Shown here: positions 43,856 to 52,260 of the stretch, one piece after another
Layout of the letters: every line of letters starts with the position of its first letter
Position numbering within the stretch: position 1 is the first letter of the stretch
Assembly: GCF_001428105.1 (NCBI RefSeq)
Contig: NZ_LMSJ01000012.1
Coordinates: 370,569-434,568 of the forward strand
Source of the DNA: Paenibacillus sp. Soil766
GTDB taxonomy: Bacteria; Bacillota; Bacilli; Paenibacillales; NBRC-103111
DNA: 64,000 nt
Direction of reading: 5' to 3'
Notes under the pieces: model-generated
Database searches by the model: none
The model's input: the letters and a program-made list of their open reading frames with translations, nothing else
Told to the model about the DNA's origin: nothing
Position numbers and translations under genes: made by a program

Positions 43856-44692
43856 TTGGAGTTTAAGGGAGTTATGGGAGGACTATACAGAATATCAGAG
43901 TGGATTATGCGGTTATCCGTTATTAATTTACTTTGGATGCTTTGTTCGATTCCGGTATTCTTTTTCCTCTTTATGGGGTTAGTGAGTCAAACGCCGGATG
44001 CGTTGCAAGCTACACTGCCGATTCTTGCTATTTTGGCACCGTTTACTTTATTTCCAGCAACGACTGCTATGTTTGCAGTAGCTAGGAAATGGGTGACTGG
44101 CGAAGAAGATGTTCCATTGTTAAAGACATTTTTCCGCGGATATAAAGAAAACTACTTGCAAAGTATGTTAGGCGGTATTTTCTTTGTTCTTATCTTCGTG
44201 ATTATCGGAGTGAATTATTTCTTTTATTTAAAGCAAGGCAGCTCGTTGAAGGTTTTGGCTGTTTTGTTTATCGCTTTCACCGTGATTATGATTATCGCCT
44301 TGTTTAATTTCTTCTCAATTATTGTTCATTTGCACATGAAAATTTTTCAAATCGTTAAGAATTCAATCTTAATTACGATTGGCAATCCTATCAATTCTAT
44401 AGTGTTGCTCATTTGTAATGGTGTGATTGTTTATATTTGCTTAACAAAATTCAATTTCTTCTTAGTTGTGTTCTTCATGGGTGCTATTGTTGCCACATTC
44501 TCCTTCTGGCAGTTTAACCGAAGCTTTACGAAGCTTCAGACGAAACAACAGGAGTTGGAAGAGAAAGAACAACAGAGACTGGCTGAAGCTGAAGCGGCTG
44601 AAGAAGGAAATGCTGATGCGAGTGAGGGAGATATGAATGATTCTCCGATTAGCTTGCATAAAAAAGATGAGAATGACAAGACTAAAGATTAA
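43856..44692 (+). CDS. YesL family protein (DUF624)
   Basis: A 278-residue membrane protein with about five hydrophobic segments and the DUF624 opening VMGGLYRISEWIMRLSVINLLWMLCSIPVFFFLF. A coiled coil, TKLQTKQQELEEKEQQRLAEAEA, and an acidic Lys/Asp-rich tail follow. TTG start with AAGGAGGAAG upstream. In Bacillus the prototype yesL sits in a pectin/rhamnogalacturonan locus; here no sugar genes are adjacent. Confidence 0.87.
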   Translation: MEFKGVMGGLYRISEWIMRLSVINLLWMLCSIPVFFFLFMGLVSQTPDALQATLPILAILAPFTLFPATTAMFAVARKWVTGEEDVPLLKTFFRGYKENYLQSMLGGIFFVLIFVIIGVNYFFYLKQGSSLKVLAVLFIAFTVIMIIALFNFFSIIVHLHMKIFQIVKNSILITIGNPINSIVLLICNGVIVYICLTKFNFFLVVFFMGAIVATFSFWQFNRSFTKLQTKQQELEEKEQQRLAEAEAAEEGNADASEGDMNDSPISLHKKDENDKTKD

Positions 44693-44701
44693 TCCTACCA
44701 G

Positions 44702-44730
44702 TTGATTATCAGCGAGGTTGGATCTATAAT
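44702..44730 (+). promoter_or_regulatory. Promoter of the 6S RNA gene
   Basis: TTGATT, a 17-nt spacer and TATAAT; the predicted transcription start is about 44737. Confidence 0.75.
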
Positions 44731-44740
44731 AAGAAAACAG

Positions 44741-44923
44741 AAGAAATCTGCGATGCTCGTAACGGTTTTAAGTTGTTTTAAACCAATGACTGTTTCTAGG
44801 GAGACCTATATTGAAGTGTGGCTGACATGCCCTCGAAAGGGGACCTCAAATACACGTCTGCGGACACCCACCTGCGAGAGCGGGTTTGAAGCACGGAAAC
44901 CGGACGGCATAGGCGGGTTTCTT
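44741..44923 (+). ncRNA. ssrS: 6S RNA
   Basis: A 183-nt RNA bounded by complementary ends. The 5' arm AAGAAATCTGCGATGCTCG pairs with the 3' arm ending GCATAGGCGGGTTTCTT, and a second block, GGTTT with AAACC, continues the rod. Inside are the large central bubble and an upper arm with CCCT-CGAA-AGGG and CCTGC-GAGA-GCGGG hairpins. The 3' text GACACCCACCT ... CGGACGGCAT follows the 6S consensus. It has its own promoter and a strong terminator. It sequesters RNA polymerase with SigA by mimicking an open promoter. Confidence 0.82.
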
Positions 44924-44927
44924 CGAA

Positions 44928-44972
44928 TAAAAAAGAGGTTGAACAGGGTATAACCTGCTCAACCTCTTTTTT
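44928..44972 (+). terminator. Terminator of the 6S RNA gene
   Basis: AAAAAAGAGGTTGA-a-CAGG-gtataa-CCTG-c-TCAACCTCTTTTTT, a long stem with a T run. Confidence 0.85.
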
Positions 44973-45016
44973 ATTGAAATATAATTTTTTTTTTGTTAAG
45001 GGTTTCTTACCAAGCG

Positions 45017-45297
45017 AATAACTGGATTTTCTGTAGCTAATTCAAGCGAAATCATAGGAATTTGCTCAATAACTGGATTTTCTCCCGTTATTTCTGACAA
45101 ACCTCGTCAAACGGGACATTTTGAGTAATATTAGATGTAGAAAATCCAGTTAAACTCCATAAAGTGCTAGTTGTGCTTGCGAATAGATGTAGGAAATCCA
45201 GTTAATCCTCAGAAAACAGAAACTACCCAGATCGGGAATGCAAAAGTAATCCAGCGTAGGCAGTTGCTACTGTCCCTTTCCCATTCGAATAACTGGT
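45017..45297. repeat. Cluster of dispersed AATAACTGGATTTTCT repeats
   Basis: Direct copies at 45017-45032 and 45068-45083 (16 of 16 identical). Inverted copies at 45139-45152 and 45191-45204 (AGAAAATCCAGTTA, AGGAAATCCAGTTA). Partial copies at 45248-45254 and 45288-45297. Spacing between like copies is 51-52 nt. No coding signal lies here. The same unit occurs as an inverted pair at 14168-14223. Confidence 0.75.
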
Positions 45298-45369
45298 ACA
45301 AGGTGTAGAATCTCCATTTCGGCATTACGTAGCCAATGTCCCCATTTGCCAATAAGTTATTACCTTTTC

Positions 45370-46902
45370 TTATTGCTGCTCAGCAAGATCCGTTAACTGA
45401 TGGAAAGTGCTTTGTAGTGTAGGATACAGACTGCGATAGATTTTATAATATGCTTCATATTTCTGTTGGTTAGCAACATTCGGTTCTACACGATCTGTGA
45501 CTTCAATCCAATCTTCACATAATTTCGTAATATCGACTTGCAGGACACCAGATGCAGCCATGATAGCTGCCCCATAAGCTGGGCCATCTGTCGAATTAAC
45601 CGTTACGACAGGGATTCCAAAGATATCCGCGATCATTTGACGCCAGAATGGACTTCTAGCACCGCCGCCGTTAACGCGAAGTTCTGTCACTTCGATACCG
45701 GATTCCCGAATCAATTCCATGGAATCGCGAAGTCCGAAGGTGATACCTTCAAGAACAGCGCGGGTCAAATGGGATTTCTCGTGTCTTAGATTCAGCCCAA
45801 TGAAGGCACCACGTGCTTTGGGATCAGGATGTGGCGTACGTTCGCCTGATAAATAAGGAAGGAACAATAAACCTTCACTTCCGAGTGGAGCTGTAGCTGC
45901 TTTTTCTGTCAGTATTTCATACACATCTTTGCCTTCTCGCTCAGCACGTGCAAGCTCTTCACTGGCAAAATGATTGCGCCACCACTGGAAGGAGCCGCCT
46001 GCCGCGAGCATTACACCCATGCGGTGCCACTTGCCTGGCACACCGTGACAGAAGGAATGAAGCCGGTACGCTTCATCCACTTGGTAAGTGTCGTCGTGGA
46101 CGAAGACGACACCAGAAGTGCCGAGCGCCACCGAGGCGATGCCCTGGCGTACGACGCCTACCCCAACGGCGCCGCATGCTTGGTCGCCGCCGCCAACAAC
46201 GATTGGCGTGCCTGGGGCTAAGCCGGTGAGCGCTGCTGCCTCAGGCAGCAGGTGCCCGGCAATGTCGCCGGACTCATAGAGCGGCGGCAGCCACTCGAGC
46301 GGGATCTCTAACCGCTCGGCGACGGTTTGAGACCAGCTGCGATGGGCTACATCGAGCAGCAGCGTGCCGCTGGCGTCGGCCATGTCCATGCCGAACGCAC
46401 CCGTCAGGCGCAGCCTGACGTAGTCCTTCGGCAGCAGCAGATGCCGAACGCGGGCGTAATGCTCCGGCTCATGCTGCCGGAGCCAAAGGAGCTTGGGCGC
46501 GGTGAAGCCAGTCAGCGCCCGATTGCCTGTGAGTCGACCGAGCTCGGCTTTGCCGACAGTCGACTCGATGTAGGTGCACTGCTCCGCGGTGCGCTGATCG
46601 CACCAGAGCAGCGCAGGCCGGATGACCTGCTGCGCTTCGTCGAGGAAGACCGACCCGTGCATCTGGCCGGAGAAGCCAATACCTGCGACTGCATCGCCTG
46701 ATACGCCGGTGCTAGCCAAGAGCCCTTGTATGCCTGCAATGGTGGCATTCCACCAATCTTCTGGATGCTGCTCAGCCCAACCTGGATGGGGTTGTTGCAG
46801 CGGATATTGGGCAGAATGTGAGCCGATAACCGTACCGGCCTCATCCACTAGAATGCATTTAATGGCAGAAGTACCTAAATCTAAACCCATAAAATAAACC
46901 AT
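45370..46902 (-). CDS. xylB: Xylulokinase (FGGY family)
   Basis: Phosphorylates D-xylulose in xylose catabolism. The 510 residues are the family length. The N-terminal phosphate motif is MGLDLGTSAIKC; the substrate loop IGFSGQMHGSVFLD is diagnostic of xylulokinase; the C-terminal ATP site is ELRVNGGGARSPFWRQMIADI. Downstream signature GERTPHPDPKARG. A xylA gene is not visible in the window. The middle of the gene (about 46000-46700) is much more GC-rich than both ends. Confidence 0.9.
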   Translation of the reverse strand: MVYFMGLDLGTSAIKCILVDEAGTVIGSHSAQYPLQQPHPGWAEQHPEDWWNATIAGIQGLLASTGVSGDAVAGIGFSGQMHGSVFLDEAQQVIRPALLWCDQRTAEQCTYIESTVGKAELGRLTGNRALTGFTAPKLLWLRQHEPEHYARVRHLLLPKDYVRLRLTGAFGMDMADASGTLLLDVAHRSWSQTVAERLEIPLEWLPPLYESGDIAGHLLPEAAALTGLAPGTPIVVGGGDQACGAVGVGVVRQGIASVALGTSGVVFVHDDTYQVDEAYRLHSFCHGVPGKWHRMGVMLAAGGSFQWWRNHFASEELARAEREGKDVYEILTEKAATAPLGSEGLLFLPYLSGERTPHPDPKARGAFIGLNLRHEKSHLTRAVLEGITFGLRDSMELIRESGIEVTELRVNGGGARSPFWRQMIADIFGIPVVTVNSTDGPAYGAAIMAASGVLQVDITKLCEDWIEVTDRVEPNVANQQKYEAYYKIYRSLYPTLQSTFHQLTDLAEQQ

Positions 46903-47246
46903 AAGATCACCCTTTATATTAAATTATGGTTATTGCTTCGATATTCTTTGTTTGTTTATTGAATATACAAAGATAACTATCTCAATGTATTCGCTCATGC
47001 TTTCAAATATCCTTCTTTTCCAGATGATTATTCCTATGAATTTTTCTCAGAAGGGAAACCTTATGAGAAGGGATCTATAATCGTTAATAAATGTGGTAAA
47101 ACTTGTATCAAAACTTTCCCCAGGGAAAAACAATTTCGTTGGAACATAAATGTTTACCTGTAGCATAAGATGGGGTTATGTAGTATACTACATATAAATG
47201 TTTCCCTAGAACAACATTATTGGTCTTGTGAAAGAAGGGTGAAGCT
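46903..47246. promoter_or_regulatory. 344-nt divergent intergenic region (xylB and mntH) with operator candidates
   Basis: No ORF. A TTTCCCCAGGGAAA near-palindrome lies at 47115-47128. TTTACC and TTTCCC half-sites occur at 47153 and 47201, resembling MntR/DtxR-family boxes (TTTxCC-N-GGxAAA). An 18-bp perfect palindrome TATGTAGTATACTACATA is at 47177-47194, with TATACT inside it as a possible -10. Confidence 0.5.
47177..47194. promoter_or_regulatory. Perfect 18-bp palindrome upstream of mntH
   Basis: TATGTAGTATACTACATA is an exact inverted repeat 52 nt before the mntH start. A regulator binding here would cover the likely promoter. Identity unknown. Confidence 0.6.
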
Positions 47247-48593
47247 ATGGATTTTGCAATGAAAAAACCAGATCAGGAACCGAGTGGATGGCGTAAAGAT
47301 GCTTCCACGCCAAGTTTACCTGAAGTTCATCATAGTATGAAAGTGCCTAAGAAAGCTGGCTTTTTCCGAAAGTTACTTGCCTTTGTGGGACCGGGTTACT
47401 TGGTAGCTGTTGGTTATATGGATCCAGGAAACTGGGCGACGGATTTGGCTGGAGGATCCCAGTTTGGATATACACTGCTTTCAGTCATTCTAATATCTAA
47501 TCTAATGGCCATTCTCTTGCAGGCTCTATCAGGTCGACTAGGTATCGTAACAGGGCGAGATTTGGCGCAAGCATGCCGTGATCATTATAGCAAGCCTGTC
47601 TCTTATGTACTTTGGTTTCTGTGTGAGCTTGCGATTGCTGCTTGTGATCTTGCTGAAGTCATTGGTGCCGCGATTGCTTTGCAGTTACTGTTTGGGTTAC
47701 CGCTTATCTATGGTGTGATTCTTACAGCGTTAGATGTTATTCTGGTGCTAATGCTGCAGAAGAAAGGCTTTCGTTATATTGAAGCGATGGTTATTAGCTT
47801 AATTGCTCTTATTATGGTTTGTTTTATTATGGAGCTCATTTTCTCTCGACCTGAATTTGCAGCTGTAGCTGCAGGCTTCATTCCAACTACTGAAATTGTA
47901 ACGAATCCAGCCATGTTATATATTGCCTTAGGTATTCTAGGTGCGACGGTCATGCCGCATAATTTATATTTGCACTCATCTATCGTTCAGACGCGGAAAA
48001 TTGAACCTACGATTGAAGCCAAACGTGAAGCGATTAAATTCTCAACTATTGATACAACGATTGCCCTAATGCTAGCGCTATTCGTAAACGCAGCAATTCT
48101 TATTCTTTCTGCGGCAGCTTTTCATTCAGCTGGGAAAGAAGTGGCGGAAATTCAAGATGCCTATCATCTCCTTGGACCTATGTTAGGTACAGGGGCAGCG
48201 AGTATATTGTTCGCCGTTGCACTCTTAGCATCCGGTCAGAACTCAACGCTTACAGGTACACTAGCCGGACAGATCGTCATGGAAGGTTTTCTGAACATTC
48301 GATTAACACCTTGGCTACGTCGGTTGATCACTCGGTTAATTGCTATCATTCCTGCGGTCATCGTAATCGGGATCTATGGGGAAAGCGGAGCAACAGATCT
48401 ACTCATTCTAAGTCAGGTTATTTTATCCTTGCAACTATCTTTTGCAGTGATTCCACTAGTTACCTTTACATCAGATCGTAAAAAAATGGGCGTACTCGTG
48501 ATCCCGAAATGGATGGCGGTACTGAGTTGGTTTGTAGCTATTTTAATCGCAGGATTGAACGCTTACCTGCTGTTTACAACTTTTTTTGGATAA
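47247..48593 (+). CDS. mntH: Mn2+/H+ symporter, Nramp family
   Basis: Proton-coupled manganese (and iron) importer of 448 residues with about 11 membrane helices. The metal site is [16 protein letters not shown] in helix 1 (DPGN) and [16 protein letters not shown] in helix 6 (MPH). A polar N-terminal tail of about 40 residues precedes the first helix. ATG with GAAGGGTG upstream. Likely repressed by a Mn-responsive regulator; the intergenic region holds candidate boxes. Confidence 0.94.
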   Translation: MDFAMKKPDQEPSGWRKDASTPSLPEVHHSMKVPKKAGFFRKLLAFVGPGYLVAVGYMDPGNWATDLAGGSQFGYTLLSVILISNLMAILLQALSGRLGIVTGRDLAQACRDHYSKPVSYVLWFLCELAIAACDLAEVIGAAIALQLLFGLPLIYGVILTALDVILVLMLQKKGFRYIEAMVISLIALIMVCFIMELIFSRPEFAAVAAGFIPTTEIVTNPAMLYIALGILGATVMPHNLYLHSSIVQTRKIEPTIEAKREAIKFSTIDTTIALMLALFVNAAILILSAAAFHSAGKEVAEIQDAYHLLGPMLGTGAASILFAVALLASGQNSTLTGTLAGQIVMEGFLNIRLTPWLRRLITRLIAIIPAVIVIGIYGESGATDLLILSQVILSLQLSFAVIPLVTFTSDRKKMGVLVIPKWMAVLSWFVAILIAGLNAYLLFTTFFG

Positions 48594-48749
48594 AAAGGAA
48601 TAGATAGGAATGGAATCTGCTAAATCGGGGGAGTAATCCCTCGATTTTTCATTTACCTCTTTTTCTAAAGCTTAATCAATGGTATTATAGAGAATAGTGT
48701 TGAAATGGCAAGTGGTCTACATGCACTTCATTGAAGGGGGAAAGGGCTT

Positions 48750-49139
48750 TTGCTAAAGAGAACTTTAATCGGATTAGTACGTAGTCATGAAACGACAGGG
48801 GAAAAAGCTAGAGATCCTTTACTTAAAACTAGATATTTTAAGCTGCCGAAGGAGCAAGTTTGGGAAGAGGTAACAGCTGTATTGAAGAAAACACCAGGGT
48901 ACAAGCTATTACATGAGGTCCCGAACGTAGGAGAAATTCTTGCTGAGCGCAAGACGGTTACTGGAAGAACCCAAGACGTTACGCTAACTTTATTTGCCAT
49001 TAATCCGGTGAAAACGGCTGTTGATATTTATTCAGCTTCACGTGGTTCAATGGGCGATCTTGGATCCAATTACCGTACGATATTAGATATTTATAAACAA
49101 TTAGACCGTAAGCTTGCTTCATATAAAATTGATGGATAA
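48750..49139 (+). CDS. DUF1499-like protein, unknown
   Basis: A 129-residue soluble protein. The segment RDPLLKTRYFKLPKEQVWEEVTAVLKKTPGYKLLHEVPNVGEILAERKT and the later INPVKTAVDIYSASRGSMGDLGSNYRTILDIYKQLDRKL (quoted here in part: SASRGSMGDLGSNYRTIL) resemble the DUF1499 fold by memory. TTG start after AAGGGGGAAAGGG. Followed by a good terminator. Function unknown. Confidence 0.65.
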   Translation: MLKRTLIGLVRSHETTGEKARDPLLKTRYFKLPKEQVWEEVTAVLKKTPGYKLLHEVPNVGEILAERKTVTGRTQDVTLTLFAINPVKTAVDIYSASRGSMGDLGSNYRTILDIYKQLDRKLASYKIDG

Positions 49140-49141
49140 CA

Positions 49142-49177
49142 AAAACAGCAGGGAAGCTTGGCCTCCTTGCTGTTTTA
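49142..49177. terminator. Bidirectional terminator
   Basis: AAAACAGCA-g-GGA ... TCC-t-TGCTGTTTTATTT between the DUF1499-like gene and convergent tpx. Confidence 0.8.
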
Positions 49178-49187
49178 TTTGTGTGGA

Positions 49188-49706
49188 TTAAACTAATTTT
49201 TTAACAGCTTCTACAGCTGCTTCGTAGTTCGGGTGAGCTGTCATTTCGCCGAGGTACTCAACGTATTGAACAGTGTCATTAGCGTCGATTACGAAAATTG
49301 CGCGCATATCCAATTGAATTTCTTTGATCAATACGCCATAAGCTTCGCCAAAGGATTTTGTTTTGTAATCAGACAATGTGATCACTTTATCGATACCTGC
49401 AGCACCGCACCAACGAGCTTGTGCGAAAGGAAGATCAACGCTGATTGTAAGAACTGCAACATTGTCGCCAAGGCCAGCAGCTTCTTCATTGAAACGACGT
49501 GTTTGTGCATCGCAAACGCCTGTATCCAAGGAAGGAACTACGGAGATCAATTTCACTTTACCTGCGTAATCAGCAAGTGATACTTGCGTCATCAAATCTT
49601 TGTTGACTTTGAAATCAGGTGCTTTGTCACCTACTTTAATTTCGGGTCCTACCAAAGTGATAGGATTGCTTTTCAGGGTAGCAACACCAGTACGTTCTTG
49701 TGCCAT
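49188..49706 (-). CDS. tpx: Thiol peroxidase
   Basis: Peroxiredoxin of the Tpx (atypical 2-Cys) group, 172 residues from ATG 49706, with GGAGGAAA 8 nt upstream. Peroxidatic Cys lies in VVPSLDTGVCDAQTRRF and resolving Cys in FAQARWCGAAGI. Reduces alkyl hydroperoxides and H2O2 with thioredoxin. A longer ORF would add 44 non-homologous residues and is rejected. Confidence 0.95.
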   Translation of the reverse strand: MAQERTGVATLKSNPITLVGPEIKVGDKAPDFKVNKDLMTQVSLADYAGKVKLISVVPSLDTGVCDAQTRRFNEEAAGLGDNVAVLTISVDLPFAQARWCGAAGIDKVITLSDYKTKSFGEAYGVLIKEIQLDMRAIFVIDANDTVQYVEYLGEMTAHPNYEAAVEAVKKLV

Positions 49707-49864
49707 TGAATGATTTCCTCCTTTATTATCCATGCTAAATAACAACTCACTTATTATAAGCTTTTTGCAGATAAGTTGTCCAATCGTTGCTATCGAGCTA
49801 TAATCGGAGTCATAGAACGCATTTTGTTTCTTCATCATGTAGTTAAGTCGGGGGATTTACTCAC

Positions 49865-50749
49865 GTGGAATTAAGACAGTTGCAATATTTTGTGAAGGTT
49901 GCTAGGAAACAGCACGTGACACAGGCGGCGGAAGAGTTGCATGTAGCACAGTCGGCGGTTAGTCGGCAAATTCATTTGCTGGAAGAGGAGCTCGGCGTTG
50001 ATTTATTCGTTCAAAAGGGACGTAACTTACATTTGACCTCTGTCGGGCATTTATTTCTTAGCCGGGTTGAAGGTATTCTTACGGATTTAGAGCGTGCGGT
50101 GGGCGAAATACATGAGTTTCTTGATCCAGAGGCTGGTGAGATTCGTATTGGTTTCCCGCATAGTCTGGTCATCAATTTACTGCCTGCTGTTGTTGCGGCA
50201 TTCAAGAAAAATCATCCCAATGTTAAGTTTAGACTGCGTCAAGGTACATACACTTCGTTAATTCGTGATGTTTCGAGAGGGGAAATTGATCTAGCCTTTA
50301 TTTCACCCTTTCCTGAATCCCACGAGCATGTGACAGGTGAAATTTTGTTAACGGAAGAGTTGTATGCTATCATCCCATCGAATCATATTCTGGCAGACTA
50401 TACGTCAATTCGCCTTGAACAGTTGAAGAATGAGCCTTTCGTTATGTTTAGTGAAGAATACACGCTTCGAACGATCGTAATGGATGCGTGCCAGCAGGCA
50501 GGCTTTGTGCCTAAGATTGAGTTTGAGGGTGAAGAGACAGACACGATTCGTGGACTTGTTGCCGCGGGTATGGGTGTCAGCTTACTTCCGGCGATGGCTT
50601 TATTGGAAAGTGGTCAAACGCAGCCAGTCAAAATACGGGTCACGGATCCTCAGGTTACAAGGACGGTTGGATTGATTTGTCGCAAGGGTGTGAAGCTGCC
50701 ACTGGTGGCTGAAGTGTTTCGGCGATTTTTATATGATTATTTTAAATGA
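49865..50749 (+). CDS. LysR-family regulator, GltC-like
   Basis: A 294-residue LysR regulator. The N-terminal helix-turn-helix is VTQAAEELHVAQSAVSRQIHLLEEELGVDLF and the linker GRNLHLTSVGHLFL. The effector domain and near-identical phrasing to Bacillus GltC (EFLDPEAGEIRIGFPHSL, FRLRQGTYTSLI, VAAGMGVSLLPA) make it a GltC relative. It begins with GTG. Divergent from tpx; gltAB is not in the window, so a glutamate role is not shown. Confidence 0.88.
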   Translation: MELRQLQYFVKVARKQHVTQAAEELHVAQSAVSRQIHLLEEELGVDLFVQKGRNLHLTSVGHLFLSRVEGILTDLERAVGEIHEFLDPEAGEIRIGFPHSLVINLLPAVVAAFKKNHPNVKFRLRQGTYTSLIRDVSRGEIDLAFISPFPESHEHVTGEILLTEELYAIIPSNHILADYTSIRLEQLKNEPFVMFSEEYTLRTIVMDACQQAGFVPKIEFEGEETDTIRGLVAAGMGVSLLPAMALLESGQTQPVKIRVTDPQVTRTVGLICRKGVKLPLVAEVFRRFLYDYFK

Positions 50750-50750
50750 G

Positions 50751-50798
50751 AAAAGCTCTCCCGATAGGTCTATGAAGAACCTGTTAGGGAGAGCTTTT
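50751..50798. terminator. Bidirectional terminator
   Basis: AAAAGCTCTCCC-gat-AGGT-ctatgaaga-ACCT-gtta-GGGAGAGCTTTT. Confidence 0.85.
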
Positions 50799-50802
50799 GT
50801 AT

Positions 50803-51492
50803 CTAATCGTCGTTATTACGACCATTGAATATCATAATGTACTTCAGTAGCTCAAGTACGGAGATTAATGCAGCGGCTACATAAGTTAGTGCGGCAGCAT
50901 TCAAAACTTTAGCTACTCCACGTTCTTCTTCATTAGAGATGAATCCTTGTGCTACCATTTCATTGCGTGCTCGGTTGCTGGCATTAAATTCAACGGGTAA
51001 TGTAACTAATTGAAAAGCTACAGCTACGGCAAAGAAGATGATACCGATTTCCAATAGCCAAGGGATGCTTTGAAAAAAGAAACCCGCAAGGATGAGTATA
51101 GGAGCTACGCCGGAAGTAAAGTTAACAACAGGGAACATCTTGTGTCTTGCGACAAGCATTGGGTAATGCACTTGGTGCTGAATAGCGTGACCTACCTCGT
51201 GACAGGCAACAGATACAGCTGAGATGGAACTCTGGAAGTAGACGGGCTCCGACAAGCGTACGGCTCGAGCCATTGGATCATAATGGTCTGTTAACGTTCC
51301 TGGTACAGCTTCAACGGGAACATCATAAAGGCCATTCGCGTCTAACATTCGTCTTGCAGCTTCTGCTCCGGTCATGCGCGAATAGACAGGTACGCTGGAC
51401 CATTTGTTGAAAGTTCCTCGCACTCGAAATGAAGCCCACAAGGAAAGGCCGAATGCGATGATAATTAGGAAGTTCATTGGGTGGAAAAACAT
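50803..51492 (-). CDS. Zinc metallopeptidase, YugP family
   Basis: A 229-residue membrane-bound peptidase (PF04298). The active site is SVACHEVGHAIQHQVHYP (HEXXH). Helices occur at about 5-20, 122-145, 150-170 and 200-220. MLVARHKMFPVVNF and GAALTYVAAALISVLELLKY are conserved. It starts 22 nt after the MerR gene and is probably cotranscribed. Function uncertain. Confidence 0.9.
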   Translation of the reverse strand: MFFHPMNFLIIIAFGLSLWASFRVRGTFNKWSSVPVYSRMTGAEAARRMLDANGLYDVPVEAVPGTLTDHYDPMARAVRLSEPVYFQSSISAVSVACHEVGHAIQHQVHYPMLVARHKMFPVVNFTSGVAPILILAGFFFQSIPWLLEIGIIFFAVAVAFQLVTLPVEFNASNRARNEMVAQGFISNEEERGVAKVLNAAALTYVAAALISVLELLKYIMIFNGRNNDD

Positions 51493-51514
51493 AGGGCATT
51501 CCTCCGTATTTCAA

Positions 51515-51955
51515 TTATGAGAACGGATTTTTACCTAGAAGGACAATAAGTGCTTCGATGCAAGCGGCGGTAGGTTGTGTCAGAATATGATACAGCTTTT
51601 TCAACTGCTTCGGTTTCAATTGCTGAACAAGTGGACTGAGTTCTTTGGCTTCCTTCATCAATTGTTCCAGATGCAATTGAAGGGATGTAAGCTTATCTGT
51701 CACTGTATCATCGGAGGTAACTTTACTCCATTGTTGTAAGTTTACTTTGATTTCCTCTAAGGTATATTTCTCGTTCTTCATTGATTCAATACGCTTCAGT
51801 CGATACAAGGTTTCATCACTGTATAGACGATAGTTCGTATCGGATCTTCTTTCGGGTTCAATTAAGCGCAGCTTGGTGTAGTAATCAATGGTACGAGGGC
51901 TGACGTCAGCAAGCTTAGCGAGCTCTCCGATTTTGTAAAGCTTCTCATTCCCCAT
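51515..51955 (-). CDS. MerR-family regulator
   Basis: A 146-residue transcriptional regulator. The winged helix is LYKIGELAKLADVSPRTIDYYTKLRLIEPERRSDTNYRLYSDETLYRLKRIESMK, followed by a long coiled coil. No cysteine metal site is visible in the short C-terminus. ATG 51955 has GAGGTG 8 nt upstream. Upstream of and cotranscribed with yugP-like; it may regulate that pair. Confidence 0.9.
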   Translation of the reverse strand: MGNEKLYKIGELAKLADVSPRTIDYYTKLRLIEPERRSDTNYRLYSDETLYRLKRIESMKNEKYTLEEIKVNLQQWSKVTSDDTVTDKLTSLQLHLEQLMKEAKELSPLVQQLKPKQLKKLYHILTQPTAACIEALIVLLGKNPFS

Positions 51956-52175
51956 GCTAATTTCACCTCTACTCCAATGGTTTGAATTACTTTCTTCTAT
52001 ATAAACATGATACCTGATATTAAACCGTACAGTCAAACGTGATACTTCGGAAAGCTTACATTAGATTTTGGCATAAAATCGGTGTTTTGTGTTCGCTTAT
52101 GAGCTGAAACACGAATTATGCCTGTTCGATGTTAGGTTATTTTTCGCTTTTTTCAATATTTTAGCGAAAATCCTA

Positions 52176-52204
52176 TTGTCAAACCCAAATAACCTGTATA
52201 TAAT
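52176..52204 (+). promoter_or_regulatory. SigA-type promoter of amt
   Basis: TTGTCA, a 17-nt spacer and TATAAT. Confidence 0.75.
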
Positions 52205-52225
52205 GACATTAAGAGTTTCATTACA

Positions 52226-52242
52226 TGTTACTTAATCTAACA
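52226..52242 (+). promoter_or_regulatory. GlnR/TnrA binding site
   Basis: TGTTACTTAATCTAACA is a full match to the TGTNA-N7-TNACA consensus. It lies just downstream of the expected start of transcription, the position of a repressing GlnR site. Confidence 0.8.
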
Positions 52243-52260
52243 TTAAAAGGAAGTGGTCGT

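Noticed and set aside
44702-44953. An 83-residue ORF in the 6S RNA region
   Set aside because: No ribosome binding site; the stretch is the 6S RNA gene and its terminator.
45017-45297. CRISPR array
   Set aside because: Repeats are short, in both orientations and only partly regular, and no cas genes are present.
45948-46701. Several rightward ORFs inside xylB
   Set aside because: High GC suppresses stop codons in antisense frames; xylB is clearly the real gene.
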